A stretch of 64,000 bases of DNA from assembly GCA_035559595.1 (NCBI GenBank), contig DATMBF010000020.1, positions 137,953 through 201,952 on the forward strand. The letters are read 5' to 3'. Under the pieces are notes generated by a model that did not search any database, was not told the DNA's origin, and saw nothing but the letters and a program-made list of their open reading frames with translations. Positions 27,692-36,913 of the stretch are shown piece after piece (positions within the stretch are counted from its first letter, which is position 1; every line of letters starts with the position of its first letter). The translations under genes and the position numbers were made by a program. The stretch is from DATMBF01 sp035559595. Lineage in GTDB: Bacteria > Bacteroidota > Ignavibacteria > UBA10030.

Positions 27692-29287
27692 TTAAGGCAT
27701 CACTGCTACAGAGGTGCCCGTGGTTACGACATTGACAAGATGATTGAGCGAGCTTGTCATGAGATCAAGCATTATAGACGGATAGATGCCGAGCACAATA
27801 ACGATAATGGCAAGGGGGACGAGGGTGAAGAGCTCACGTCCGTTGATATCAGGGAGCCCTTTCCACTTCTCATTGGGCTGTCCGAGGAAAACACGTTGGA
27901 GCGTCCAAAGCATGTAAGCAGCCGTCAGAACGATACCCAGTGTCGATGCAATCGTGAGCCAACGGAATGATTTGAAGGCCCCGAGGAACGAGAAGGCCTC
28001 GGAGATGAATCCGCTCAACCCCGGCAACCCCAGTGCGGCAAAGAAAGCGACGGTCATGATTCCTGTATACTTCGGCATTGTCAATGCTAATCCACCAAAC
28101 GCATCAAGGTCGCGTGTGTGGGCGCGGTCGTAAATGACACCCACGATCAAAAAGAGCATAGCGGTGATTGTGCCGTGGTTGAACATCTGAAACACAGCCC
28201 CAACCATCCCCTGCGTATTGAGAGCGGCCATTCCAAGGAGCACAACACCCATGTGACTGATGGACGAATACGCAATGAGTTTCTTGAAGTCCTGCTGCGC
28301 CATGGCGCACAATGCGCCATAGACAATATTGATGAACGCAAGAATAGCCAGTGGCCAAGCAAAATCTTTTGCCAGCTCAGGAAACATCGGATAGCTGATT
28401 CGTAAGAGACCGTACGTGCCCATCTTCAACAGGACTCCGGCAAGGATGACGCTGATTGCTGTCGGAGCTTCAACGTGAGCATCGGGCAACCATGTGTGGA
28501 AGGGGAAAATCGGTACCTTGATGGCAAATCCGATGAACAGTGCAATATAGGCAAGCACTCGCCAATAGGTTCCCACACCTGCCAACAGCGATCCCGGCTC
28601 GTAGTTCGCAGGATTCATCATCGCCAGCATATTGAAGGTATGAATCTTCTCGCCAGTAGCCGGATCGGGTATGGTCACACTGAAATAGAGCGCGATCATT
28701 GCCAGAAGCATCAGAACACTACCAAGCAACGTATAGAGGAAGAACTTGATTGCGGCGTATTCCCGACGCGGACCTCCCCAGATTCCGATGAGGAAATACA
28801 TTGGAAGCAGCATCACTTCCCAAAATACATAGAAAAGGAAGAAGTCGAGTGCCACGAACACCCCCATCATTCCGGTGTCGAGCAAGAGAAGCATCGCCAT
28901 GTACCCTTTCATGGCCTTCTCGATATTCCATGAAGCGAAGACAGCAATGAAGCTGATGAGAGCCGTCAGCAACACCATCGAGACGCTCAGGCCGTCAACA
29001 CCAAGGAAGTATTCGATTTGAATTCTCCCGAACCATGCGACTGAAGGAATATCAATCCACGTTGCTTTCTCGACAAACTGCATCCCCTCCATCGTATTAA
29101 TCCCCAACATCCCTTTGTCGAACCTGAAATAGATAAGCGCTGCGAGGACAAGCTGCGCGAATGTGGCTGCGGCGGCCGTCCATTTCATTGCATCCTCATT
29201 CCTTTTGGGGATCACAAGAACGACAATCATGCCGAGAATCGGCAGGAAGGTTATCCACGTTAGTATTCCCAGACCCATGAATTCCAT
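27692..29287 (-). CDS. nuoM: NADH-quinone oxidoreductase subunit M
   Basis: The 531-residue antiporter-like subunit of complex I has many transmembrane segments. Conserved features are FYVFWEVMLLPMYFLIGIWG with the key glutamate, PFHTWLPDAHVEAPTAISVILAG, LIAYSSISHMGVVLLG, and GLPGLSGFISEAF. It forms one proton channel of the membrane arm. It is placed between nuoL and nuoN as in most nuo operons. Confidence 0.97.
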   Translation of the reverse strand: MEFMGLGILTWITFLPILGMIVVLVIPKRNEDAMKWTAAAATFAQLVLAALIYFRFDKGMLGINTMEGMQFVEKATWIDIPSVAWFGRIQIEYFLGVDGLSVSMVLLTALISFIAVFASWNIEKAMKGYMAMLLLLDTGMMGVFVALDFFLFYVFWEVMLLPMYFLIGIWGGPRREYAAIKFFLYTLLGSVLMLLAMIALYFSVTIPDPATGEKIHTFNMLAMMNPANYEPGSLLAGVGTYWRVLAYIALFIGFAIKVPIFPFHTWLPDAHVEAPTAISVILAGVLLKMGTYGLLRISYPMFPELAKDFAWPLAILAFINIVYGALCAMAQQDFKKLIAYSSISHMGVVLLGMAALNTQGMVGAVFQMFNHGTITAMLFLIVGVIYDRAHTRDLDAFGGLALTMPKYTGIMTVAFFAALGLPGLSGFISEAFSFLGAFKSFRWLTIASTLGIVLTAAYMLWTLQRVFLGQPNEKWKGLPDINGRELFTLVPLAIIVIVLGIYPSIMLDLMTSSLNHLVNVVTTGTSVAVMP

Positions 29288-29326
29288 TATCGTGTTATCC
29301 TCCAGAATTGAGCTTCATTTCAACTC

Positions 29327-31588
29327 TCATCGGAACCACAAGAAAAAGACCATTACACCCAGCAAAACGAACGCTAAATACGTTTGCACTTTGCCGGTCT
29401 GCACCCTGCGCGTGAGGAGCCCAAAGAATCCCGCCAGGTAAGCTATTGCGTTGACCATCCCGTCAATGATTCTGTTGTCGAAGCCCCCAACACCGACATA
29501 GAAGAAGAAAAACGTTAACCCGGCAACCGAAAAACCAATCACAGCATGCCAGAGCATGGTGCCTATGGTCGCGTCTACGGGCAGCGTGTCAGCGCCGACG
29601 ACCCAACCAGTGTAAAGAGAGACGATTCCAGCCACAACCACATAAGCGATGCTACCGAGCGTTCCTTCTTCCCATGTCTTCTTTGTTCCAAGCGTTACGG
29701 CAAGAGTCCAGCGGGCAGTCCCGTTCACAATTCCGTCAATAATGTTGTTGTCAAACCACCGATAGGCACGAGCAAGACCTTTTGTCCCGGCAACAAACGT
29801 CGCTTCGTAGAGCTCGTCGAAGTACCATTTGTTCACCAGGAATTGATGAACCGGTTTTAGTGATTCGGCAACAGCATCGGCGCTAATCTTCTTCCAGTAG
29901 TAAACCGCAAACGCGAGAGCAATTCCGGACGATGCAATGAGCAGTGAGAGAATCATCGCCGTGGTGTGCGAATGATGCAGCGCCTCATCGAACGCCTCGA
30001 TGCCTGCCGCTGCAACGGAAGCCGGCACCACCGACACCGGTCGTTGTATTGCATTGAAGAACCAGCCGCTCGCCGCACCAAAGGGGTTGAAGCTGTAGAA
30101 TGCGAAGAATGAGAGAATTGCAAAGACAATGAGTGGGATTGTCATGACCGCGGGCGACTCATGAATAGCTTCGAGTCGGTGACGATCTTTGTGTTCACCA
30201 AGGAACGTCAGAATCACAAGCCGGAACATATAGAAGGCAGTGAGTCCCGCGACGAGGAAAGCGATGATTGGGATAATCGAATGCCCCGTCAGGCTTCCGA
30301 ACGCGAGAGTTCCCGCAAGGATCTCATCTTTGCTAAGGAATCCGGAGGTCAACGGCACGCCGGAGATCGCAAGTGTAAAGATCAGAAACGTCCAGAACGT
30401 TAGCGGCATTTTCGACTTCAGGCCGCCCATGTTGCGGATATCCTGCGGATCGGTGTGATGATCACCGGCATGATGGAGAGCATGATGCATCGCATGGATG
30501 ACCGAGCCTGAGCCAAGGAATAATCCAGCCTTGAACATCGCGTGCGTAACGAGGTGAAAGAACCCGGCCGTGTATGCCCCAACGCCAAGTCCCATGACCA
30601 TATACCCAAGCTGACTTACTGTTGAGTAGGCCAGCACCTTCTTGATATCATTCTGAGCGATCGCAATTGTTGCGGAAATGAATGCCGTGATCGCCCCAAT
30701 GTAGGCAATGAAGACCAGTGCGTCGGCAGTCATCATGGCAAATGTGCGGGCGACAAGATAGACTCCGGCAGCAACCATTGTGGCGGCGTGGATCAATGCG
30801 CTGACGGGTGTTGGACCTTCCATCGCATCCGGCAACCACACATGGAGCGGGAACTGAGCAGACTTTCCGATAGCGCCGCAGAAAATCAAGATCCCCGCCG
30901 CTGTCAGCCAGTTCTCGCTTCCCAGGGGGATCGTACCAGACTGCATTGCACCGAAGATCTCATCAAAACCAAAGGTATGAAATGTTGCATAGAGGATCAT
31001 GATACCCGTAAACATGCCAATATCGCCCACCCGGTTCACGACAAACGCTTTCTTTGCAGCGTCACTCGCCGATTTCTTTTCGAACCAATGTCCAATCAAC
31101 AAATATGAGCTGAGACCAACCAACTCCCATGACACGTACATCAAAAAGAAGTTGTTCGTCAGGACAATGCCGAGCATCGAGAAGGAGAAAATGCCAAGGT
31201 AGGCAAAGTATCGACCGTATCGGACATCCCCTTGCATGTAACCGACTGAGAAGAGATGGACAAGTGCGCTCACGATTGTCACAACGACAAGCATGATGGC
31301 CACAAGGTTATCGATCATCAGTCCAAGCTGAATCTTGAGCTGCCCCATCCCCGGCACGTTCCCAAAGTCAACCCACTGGAATGTTGTCTGGATGGTTTCA
31401 TTCGGATAAGTCGACAGCTTACCCCAAAGGACCAGGGCGGACAACGCAAGTGCGACGAAAAGCGAACCGGTTGCAATCCAGTCCCCTTGCCCGGGCAACC
31501 GCTTGCTGAAGAAGATCAGCACGACGAAGTTCGCCAGAGGCAACAGGAGAACAATGATCGAGAGGGTCAGAAGGGTTTCTTGAGACAT
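29327..31588 (-). CDS. nuoL: NADH-quinone oxidoreductase subunit L
   Basis: The 753-residue subunit is the distal proton-pumping unit of the membrane arm. It shows LFSVGYMQGD, FLMYVSWELVGLSSYLLIGHW with the TM5 glutamate, LHVWLPDAMEGPTPVSALIHAATMV, LAYSTVSQLGYMVMG, and a His-rich loop HAMHHALHHAGDHH. The C-terminal part contains the long lateral helix region. It is longer than the roughly 610 residues of the E. coli protein, owing to extra C-terminal membrane segments. It lies 39 bases upstream of nuoM. Confidence 0.97.
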   Translation of the reverse strand: MSQETLLTLSIIVLLLPLANFVVLIFFSKRLPGQGDWIATGSLFVALALSALVLWGKLSTYPNETIQTTFQWVDFGNVPGMGQLKIQLGLMIDNLVAIMLVVVTIVSALVHLFSVGYMQGDVRYGRYFAYLGIFSFSMLGIVLTNNFFLMYVSWELVGLSSYLLIGHWFEKKSASDAAKKAFVVNRVGDIGMFTGIMILYATFHTFGFDEIFGAMQSGTIPLGSENWLTAAGILIFCGAIGKSAQFPLHVWLPDAMEGPTPVSALIHAATMVAAGVYLVARTFAMMTADALVFIAYIGAITAFISATIAIAQNDIKKVLAYSTVSQLGYMVMGLGVGAYTAGFFHLVTHAMFKAGLFLGSGSVIHAMHHALHHAGDHHTDPQDIRNMGGLKSKMPLTFWTFLIFTLAISGVPLTSGFLSKDEILAGTLAFGSLTGHSIIPIIAFLVAGLTAFYMFRLVILTFLGEHKDRHRLEAIHESPAVMTIPLIVFAILSFFAFYSFNPFGAASGWFFNAIQRPVSVVPASVAAAGIEAFDEALHHSHTTAMILSLLIASSGIALAFAVYYWKKISADAVAESLKPVHQFLVNKWYFDELYEATFVAGTKGLARAYRWFDNNIIDGIVNGTARWTLAVTLGTKKTWEEGTLGSIAYVVVAGIVSLYTGWVVGADTLPVDATIGTMLWHAVIGFSVAGLTFFFFYVGVGGFDNRIIDGMVNAIAYLAGFFGLLTRRVQTGKVQTYLAFVLLGVMVFFLWFR

Positions 31589-31598
31589 AACGAAGATG

Positions 31599-31931
31599 CT
31601 AATCCTTCAACCGGTTGATTTCATCAACGTTGACGGTGTTGAAGTTCTGAAAGATATTAAGAACGATAGCCAATGCAATGGCCGCCTCCGCAGCGGCCAG
31701 GATAATCACAAAAACTGCAATGAGTTGACCATCAAGGGTGCCGGAGCTGTATCGCGAGAAAGCGATAAAGTTGATGTTGGCGGCGTTCAGAATCAGCTCG
31801 ATCCCCATCAAGACCATGATGGCATTTCGGCGTGTCAGTACAGCAAAAACGCCGAGAGAAAAAAGCAGTCCGCTCACCATCAGGTAATGCGTGAGTCCGG
31901 GATTCTGAAGCCAGGTTGTGAAATCAGTCAT
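31599..31931 (-). CDS. nuoK: NADH-quinone oxidoreductase subunit K
   Basis: The 110-residue MrpC-like membrane subunit has three hydrophobic helices and the family block NAIMVLMGIELILNAANINFIAF, containing the glutamate used in proton transfer. The second essential glutamate lies in AAAEAAIALAIV. Ten bases separate it from nuoL. A short N-terminal extension of about 10 residues precedes the first helix. Confidence 0.96.
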   Translation of the reverse strand: MTDFTTWLQNPGLTHYLMVSGLLFSLGVFAVLTRRNAIMVLMGIELILNAANINFIAFSRYSSGTLDGQLIAVFVIILAAAEAAIALAIVLNIFQNFNTVNVDEINRLKD

Positions 31932-31934
31932 ACG

Positions 31935-32441
31935 TTAATTCAACGTCTTCTCGCGTCGGGCAATCATGGCCGAGCCAATAAGCGCGACCAAAAGAACTAC
32001 TGAAGCAATTTCAAACGGCAGCAGATAATTTGTCAGGAACTGCTCACCCAACTTCGGTGCTGTCGAGATCGGCTCTTGTACCATATCAAGCAGCTTCCAG
32101 TCCGTAGACCAAAATGTTCCCACCAAGGTTCCCGCCAGAGCCGCAACGAGCAAAACTGCCGGCAGGGTCTGGATCGTCCCGGTCTTGATATCCACACTGA
32201 TGACTCGGTTCGTCAGCATCACACCGAAAATCAGGAGGACAAGGATGCCGCCGACATAAACCAGGAGTTGAGTAATGGCAAGAAAATCCGCCGTGAGAAG
32301 CACATACAATCCTGCCACGCCAAAGAATGAAAAGAGCAACGAGAAGGCGGAGTGGACGATATTCTTCGAAAACACAACGATCGCCGCCGACACAAGCGTG
32401 ACCAGTGCAAAGAAGTAAAAGATGATTGTGAACAAATCCAT
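31935..32441 (-). CDS. nuoJ: NADH-quinone oxidoreductase subunit J
   Basis: The 168-residue subunit has five hydrophobic helices. The family signature is LFSFFGVAGLYVLLTADFLAITQLLVYVGGILVLLIFGVML, shared by NuoJ/ND6 and bearing the pi-bulge region. It is encoded three bases from nuoK and two bases from nuoI, so the subunits are translated from one compact message. Confidence 0.95.
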   Translation of the reverse strand: MDLFTIIFYFFALVTLVSAAIVVFSKNIVHSAFSLLFSFFGVAGLYVLLTADFLAITQLLVYVGGILVLLIFGVMLTNRVISVDIKTGTIQTLPAVLLVAALAGTLVGTFWSTDWKLLDMVQEPISTAPKLGEQFLTNYLLPFEIASVVLLVALIGSAMIARREKTLN

Positions 32442-32443
32442 GG

Positions 32444-33046
32444 TCAGGTAGCTGATGGAGGTTTCTGTTCAGAAGGAGCTTGGGCTGGCGGATTCGCCGG
32501 TGCTGCCGGCTTTGCTGCTGCGGCCGCTGCTTTCTTTGCCGCTGCTTCTTCCTCCGCCTTCTTCAGCTTCTCTTTGGCTTCTGCTATCTCGGCCGGTGTC
32601 ATCCTGCTATAATGATAGATAAGATTGTGTCGTTCGAACTCGGAAAACTCATACACGTCGGTCATGACAATGCATTCTGTAGGGCATGGATACACACACA
32701 GACCACAGTAACAGCACTTCGCTATGTCGATGTCGAACACCGGCACATGAAGTCTCTTTTTCTGTCCTGTCGAGGTCACGCCAAGATCTTGATCCGGCGT
32801 GGACTTGATCGTCTCAATTGTGATGCAATCGACAGGACAGGCAAGTGCGCATTGATCACAGCCGATACAATCATCGATGTTAACGTAAAGTCGATTCCGT
32901 GCACGCTCGGGCAGCTTAAGCTTAACGTCGGGATACTGCACCGTGACTGCCGGAGTGAATAAGTGCTTGAAGGTTACGCGCATCCCGACAGCAACCGTGT
33001 AGAGCGCCATCCAGATATCGCGGAAGTATGTTCGGACTGAGCTCAT
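32444..33046 (-). CDS. nuoI: NADH-quinone oxidoreductase subunit I (2x4Fe-4S)
   Basis: The 200-residue ferredoxin-like subunit carries two CxxCxxCxxxCP motifs, CIGCDQCALACPVDC and CCYCGLCVYPCPTEC, which bind the N6a and N6b clusters that pass electrons to NuoB. The last 45 residues are a tail rich in alanine, lysine and proline that is absent from typical NuoI. The tail begins as a charged helix (EKLKKAEEE). It lies 21 bases after nuoH. In an enzyme without NuoEFG this subunit is a likely entry point for electrons. Confidence 0.95.
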   Translation of the reverse strand: MSSVRTYFRDIWMALYTVAVGMRVTFKHLFTPAVTVQYPDVKLKLPERARNRLYVNIDDCIGCDQCALACPVDCITIETIKSTPDQDLGVTSTGQKKRLHVPVFDIDIAKCCYCGLCVYPCPTECIVMTDVYEFSEFERHNLIYHYSRMTPAEIAEAKEKLKKAEEEAAAKKAAAAAAKPAAPANPPAQAPSEQKPPSAT

Positions 33047-33067
33047 GGATCAGGGGACTTTCGAGAG

Positions 33068-34114
33068 TTACAGGACCAGAATCAACCCTACGGCAAAAAT
33101 GCACGCGAACAAAAACGGGGTCAGAACTTTCCACGACATATACATCAGTTGATCAACGCGAAGGCGAGGAAGCGTCCAACGAATCCAAATCTGCAGGAAA
33201 ATAAAGAACATTCCCTTTGTCACAAACCAGATGAATCCCCAGATCGGACCTGACAGAAAATCCCCGAAAGGACTATTCCACCCACCCAGAAAAAGCGTTG
33301 CTGCCACGGCCGAAACAAGAAACATGTTTGCGTACTCGGCAAGATAGAAGATCGCGAACTTCATTCCGCTGTATTCCGTATTATACCCTTGCACGAGTTC
33401 GGACTCCGCTTCCGGCAGATCGAACGGCGTGCGATTAACCTCGGCAATTCCCGCAATGAAGAGAATCACAAATGCTGTGAGAGTGAAGGGAATAAGCAAG
33501 AGCTTTTTGAGCAGCGGAAGCGGTCCTCCAAACACAACCCAATTCTGAATTCCACCCTCTTGGAATCGAGAGACCTCCTGCAAATTGAGCGACTGCGTGA
33601 TCATCACAGCAACAAGCAAGGCAAGCGCCGTCGGAATCTCGTAGCTCACGATCTGCGCGACCGAACGGATCGCTCCGAAGAGCGACCACTTGTTGTTCGA
33701 TGCCCAGCCGGCCATCAGAATGCCGATGACAACAAGCGAAGAGATGGCAACGATGTAGAAGACTCCAAGATCGATGTTGCTGCCGATGTACGCGCTACTG
33801 AATGGGATGGCAGCAAAAGCAGCGTAGGTGCCCATGAAGACAAAGAATGGAGAAAGCGTGTACAGGAGCTTATCCGCCATGCCGGGCACGGTATCTTCTT
33901 TCTGAAGAAGCTTGAGGATATCAGCAATCGGTTGGGCGATGCCGTGCGGACCCGTGTACATGTATGCTACGCGATCCTGCATGTGGGCAGAGACTTTCAT
34001 CTCAAGCCAAACCGTCACAAGGGCGTAGGGAAGGATAAAGAGTAGCGGAAGTGCCGCTGCTATGACATACACGAGTGTCGTATCACCAAGTATGGATCGA
34101 AGGAGTTCTTCCAT
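33068..34114 (-). CDS. nuoH: NADH-quinone oxidoreductase subunit H
   Basis: The 348-residue membrane subunit links the peripheral and membrane arms and forms part of the quinone tunnel. Characteristic blocks are MYTGPHGIAQPIADILKLLQKED, FGAIRSVAQIVSYEIPTAL, FNRTPFDLPEAESELVQGYNTEY-like residues around 230, and the C-terminal WTLPRLRVDQLMYMSWKVLTP. About eight helices are seen. It sits between nuoD and nuoI, as in the standard order. Confidence 0.97.
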   Translation of the reverse strand: MEELLRSILGDTTLVYVIAAALPLLFILPYALVTVWLEMKVSAHMQDRVAYMYTGPHGIAQPIADILKLLQKEDTVPGMADKLLYTLSPFFVFMGTYAAFAAIPFSSAYIGSNIDLGVFYIVAISSLVVIGILMAGWASNNKWSLFGAIRSVAQIVSYEIPTALALLVAVMITQSLNLQEVSRFQEGGIQNWVVFGGPLPLLKKLLLIPFTLTAFVILFIAGIAEVNRTPFDLPEAESELVQGYNTEYSGMKFAIFYLAEYANMFLVSAVAATLFLGGWNSPFGDFLSGPIWGFIWFVTKGMFFIFLQIWIRWTLPRLRVDQLMYMSWKVLTPFLFACIFAVGLILVL

Positions 34115-34120
34115 GTCTGT

Positions 34121-35308
34121 TTACCGATCGACTTCGCCAAGAACAATATCAACGCTGCCGACAATTGCAACGAGGTCGGCCAGCATGCAGCCGCGAGAAA
34201 TTTCTGGCAAGACACTGAGGTTCACGAAAGCCGGCGACCGCGCCTTAATTCTGTAGGGCGACGCCGTTCCGTCACTTACAACGTAGAAGCCAAGCTCGCC
34301 TCGTGGGGATTCGGTACGGACATACACTTCTCCACGATCGGGGCGAATCCGCTTCGGAATGGCCGACTGGACATTCCCTTCCGGAATACCTGCCAGCGCC
34401 TGCTCGATAATCTTTACACTCTGCTCCATCTCCCGCACACGAACCATATACCGATCCCAGCAATCACCAACGGTCCCCATCTCCCCTTTTCCAATCTGGA
34501 CTTCCCACTCGAACTTATCGTATACTCCGTACGGATCATCCCGTCGCAAATCCCAATTCACCCCTGAGCCCCGCAACATCGGTCCACTGCAGGCATAATT
34601 GATTGCCACATCTTTCGGTAAAACACCGACATTCGCGGTACGCTTAATAAAGATTTCATTGAACGAAAGAACATCATTCAATTCTTTGATCTTCGGTCTG
34701 AAGTACGTACAGAAATCCTTCGCCTTTTCGACGAATCCGGGCGGCAAATCGTGCGATACGCCGCCAACCCAGATGTAATTGTAGAGCAGACGTGCGCCGC
34801 ACGTCATCTCGAACAGATCGAGAATGCGTTCACGGTCCCGAAAACACCACAAGAATGGCGTGAACGCTCCCATGTCGATCCCATACGTACCGATTGCAAT
34901 CAAGTGACTGGCGATCCTCTGTAGTTCGGCCATGATGACGCGGATGTACTCGACCCGGGGCGGAACCACAATGTTCAGCAGCCGTTCCACAGCAAGGGCA
35001 TAGGCCCAATCGTTGTTCATCGAAGCGAGATAGTCCATCCGATCGGCGTACGGAATCACCTGCTGGTAATTCGTCATGTGCTCTGCGTGCTTCTCGAAAC
35101 AGCGATGGAGGTAACCGATGTGCGGGATGACATCAACAACGATTTCGCCGTCGAGCACAACCTCGAGCCTCAGCACACCATGGGTCGACGGATGCTGCGG
35201 ACCCATGTTAATGATCATCTCATCGGTGCGAAGCGTTTTACCGGTAGAGGTTTTGAATTCGCCCGGCTTTGTGACGTAGTCTGTGGGAAGAACTTTCGGC
35301 TCGTTCAT
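34121..35308 (-). CDS. nuoD: NADH-quinone oxidoreductase subunit D
   Basis: The 395-residue 49-kDa-type subunit forms the quinone site with NuoB. It has MGPQHPSTHGVLRLEVVLDGE with the quinone-binding histidine, IGYLHRCFEKHAEHMTNYQ, YADRMDYLASMNNDWAYALA, and the C-terminal DLVAIVGSVDIVLGEVDR. It is a separate gene, not fused to nuoC. Seven bases separate it from nuoC. Confidence 0.97.
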   Translation of the reverse strand: MNEPKVLPTDYVTKPGEFKTSTGKTLRTDEMIINMGPQHPSTHGVLRLEVVLDGEIVVDVIPHIGYLHRCFEKHAEHMTNYQQVIPYADRMDYLASMNNDWAYALAVERLLNIVVPPRVEYIRVIMAELQRIASHLIAIGTYGIDMGAFTPFLWCFRDRERILDLFEMTCGARLLYNYIWVGGVSHDLPPGFVEKAKDFCTYFRPKIKELNDVLSFNEIFIKRTANVGVLPKDVAINYACSGPMLRGSGVNWDLRRDDPYGVYDKFEWEVQIGKGEMGTVGDCWDRYMVRVREMEQSVKIIEQALAGIPEGNVQSAIPKRIRPDRGEVYVRTESPRGELGFYVVSDGTASPYRIKARSPAFVNLSVLPEISRGCMLADLVAIVGSVDIVLGEVDR

Positions 35309-35315
35309 GCAGGCG

Positions 35316-35795
35316 TCAGTAGGGAACTTTCATGCCGTTGTAGAATTCCGGGACTTTGAAGTCTTTTCGGAGAGGGTAGCCTGGATAGTCGTCGGGACAG
35401 AGAATCCGTCGAAGATCGGGGTGACCATCGAAAATGATTCCGAACATATCGAACGCTTCCCGCTCATGCCAATTTGCGGTTCCCCACACCGAGCTCACCG
35501 ATTGAACACGCGGGTTCTCCTTCGATGTGTTCGCTCGCAACACAATCTTGTGCTTGTGCACCATCGAAAACAGGTGATAGACAACGCCAAGGTTTCCGTC
35601 GTTATAGTCGATCCCACTCAGACACATCATGTAGTCGAACTGAAACGGTTGCTCATCTCGAAGGAAGAGCGCGATATCCTTGGCTCTCTCAGGGGCGATT
35701 CGAATCCACGGCTGTAGCGCATCGAGCTTAGCCTCGAGAATGGCGTCGCCAAACTTCGCCTTGAGATTATCGTAAATTTCCTGTGGGGTCATCAA
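35316..35795 (-). CDS. nuoC: NADH-quinone oxidoreductase subunit C
   Basis: The 159-residue 30-kDa-type subunit has the signature HEREAFDMFGIIFDGHPDLRRILCPDDYPGYPLRKDF, which scaffolds the peripheral arm next to NuoD. The N-terminal part (FDYMMCLSGIDYNDGNLGVVYHLFSM) is also typical. No cofactor is bound. It follows nuoB after 10 bases. Confidence 0.95.
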   Translation of the reverse strand: MMTPQEIYDNLKAKFGDAILEAKLDALQPWIRIAPERAKDIALFLRDEQPFQFDYMMCLSGIDYNDGNLGVVYHLFSMVHKHKIVLRANTSKENPRVQSVSSVWGTANWHEREAFDMFGIIFDGHPDLRRILCPDDYPGYPLRKDFKVPEFYNGMKVPY

Positions 35796-35805
35796 GTAGT
35801 CCGAT

Positions 35806-36297
35806 TCATGCCGTCTTTTTTGCCAAACTCTCTTTGCGAACCTTCTCTTGCAGCTTCATAATTCCCTCGAGCAACGCCTCCGGCCTTGGTGGGCAGCCGG
35901 GGACATAGACATCGACAGGAATGACGCGATCGACACCTTTGAGAACATGATAGCCGTGCTCCCAATACGGACCGCCGCAGTTCGAGCAGCTTCCCATGGA
36001 AATGACGTATCGGGGCTCTGCCATCTGGTCATAGAGGCGTTTAATACGGGAAGCCATCTTCAGTGTGACCGTTCCCGAGACGATCATCACATCCGTCTGT
36101 CGCGGGGTCGCTCGTGGAATGACACCGAAACGCATGATGTCGAAATTCGATGCCGAAGCGGCCATCATTTCGATTGCACAGCAAGCGAGTCCGAATTGCA
36201 TCTGCCAGAGAGAGGAGAGGCGCGCCCAATTAAGCAAATTATCGAGCGAAGTAATGAGGATATTGCTGCTATCAAACTTTTGGTCTAACAAGCCCAT
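35806..36297 (-). CDS. nuoB: NADH-quinone oxidoreductase subunit B
   Basis: The 163-residue PSST-type subunit holds the terminal N2 cluster. The four ligands are present: the tandem cysteines C39 and C40 in FGLACCAIEMM, C104 in SMGSCSNCGG, and C135 in YVPGCPPRPEALLEGI. An extended basic C-terminus follows. It lies 14 bases after nuoA. Confidence 0.97.
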   Translation of the reverse strand: MGLLDQKFDSSNILITSLDNLLNWARLSSLWQMQFGLACCAIEMMAASASNFDIMRFGVIPRATPRQTDVMIVSGTVTLKMASRIKRLYDQMAEPRYVISMGSCSNCGGPYWEHGYHVLKGVDRVIPVDVYVPGCPPRPEALLEGIMKLQEKVRKESLAKKTA

Positions 36298-36311
36298 AGA
36301 TTGGTCCTTTT

Positions 36312-36755
36312 TCAGGCCAAGGGAACTTCCGCAACGGGCGCTTTCGCCATACGCTCCGTGCGCCCCCCTCGTTCTATTGTTGGTATCTGCGGACGCGGCT
36401 TATCCCAATCGAGATCCCCCTTCGCCCATACATAGGCAAAGCCCACCAGGAGGATGATCAAAAAGATAGCCATCTCGATGAAAGCAAAAAGGCCCATCTG
36501 TCGATAGACGAGGGCCCACGGGAAGAGGAAAACGATTTCCACCTCGAAGATTAGAAAAATCAAAGCAACGACATAAAAGCGGACGTTGAATCGAATCCAC
36601 GCGCTGCCGATCGGTTCTTCGCCACACTCATACGGGGCAAGTTTAGCCGGATAGGGGCGATTCGGACGGAGAAGCCACGACATGATGAGTCCACCAGCGA
36701 CAAAAATCGCACCGATGATCAGGAAGAGCAGAATCTTTCCAAACTCGGTAAGCAT
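36312..36755 (-). CDS. nuoA: NADH-quinone oxidoreductase subunit A
   Basis: The 147-residue membrane subunit has three helices and the family motif KLAPYECGEEPIGSAWIRFNVRFYVVALIFLIFEVEIVFLFPWA with its conserved cysteine and acidic residues. It is the first gene of the operon. A promoter lies about 55 to 80 bases upstream of its start. Confidence 0.95.
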   Translation of the reverse strand: MLTEFGKILLFLIIGAIFVAGGLIMSWLLRPNRPYPAKLAPYECGEEPIGSAWIRFNVRFYVVALIFLIFEVEIVFLFPWALVYRQMGLFAFIEMAIFLIILLVGFAYVWAKGDLDWDKPRPQIPTIERGGRTERMAKAPVAEVPLA

Positions 36756-36808
36756 GCGTGTGTGAGAGCGTCGTGTTTGGGGAAAAAGATCGTGCGAAAA
36801 GCGAGCGC

Positions 36809-36837
36809 AATATAACCAGAACTTGTCCGATTGTCAA
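36809..36837 (-). promoter_or_regulatory. Promoter of the nuo operon
   Basis: Read on the minus strand, TTGACA (36832-36837) and TATATT (36809-36814) are 17 bases apart, a near-consensus housekeeping promoter. The -10 continues into GCG. The leader to nuoA is about 50 bases. Confidence 0.82.
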
Positions 36838-36913
36838 GAAATTCTATGAATGAAAAACGGTGGATCGATCTGTGAGGAATGAGTTCTTTTGAGAAAGAGC
36901 TTTCGAGAGAGTT

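Noticed and set aside
30481..30520. His-rich segment in nuoL as a metal-binding insertion
   Set aside because: The HAMHHALHHAG-type loop lies at a position where many NuoL proteins have histidines, so I do not treat it as special.
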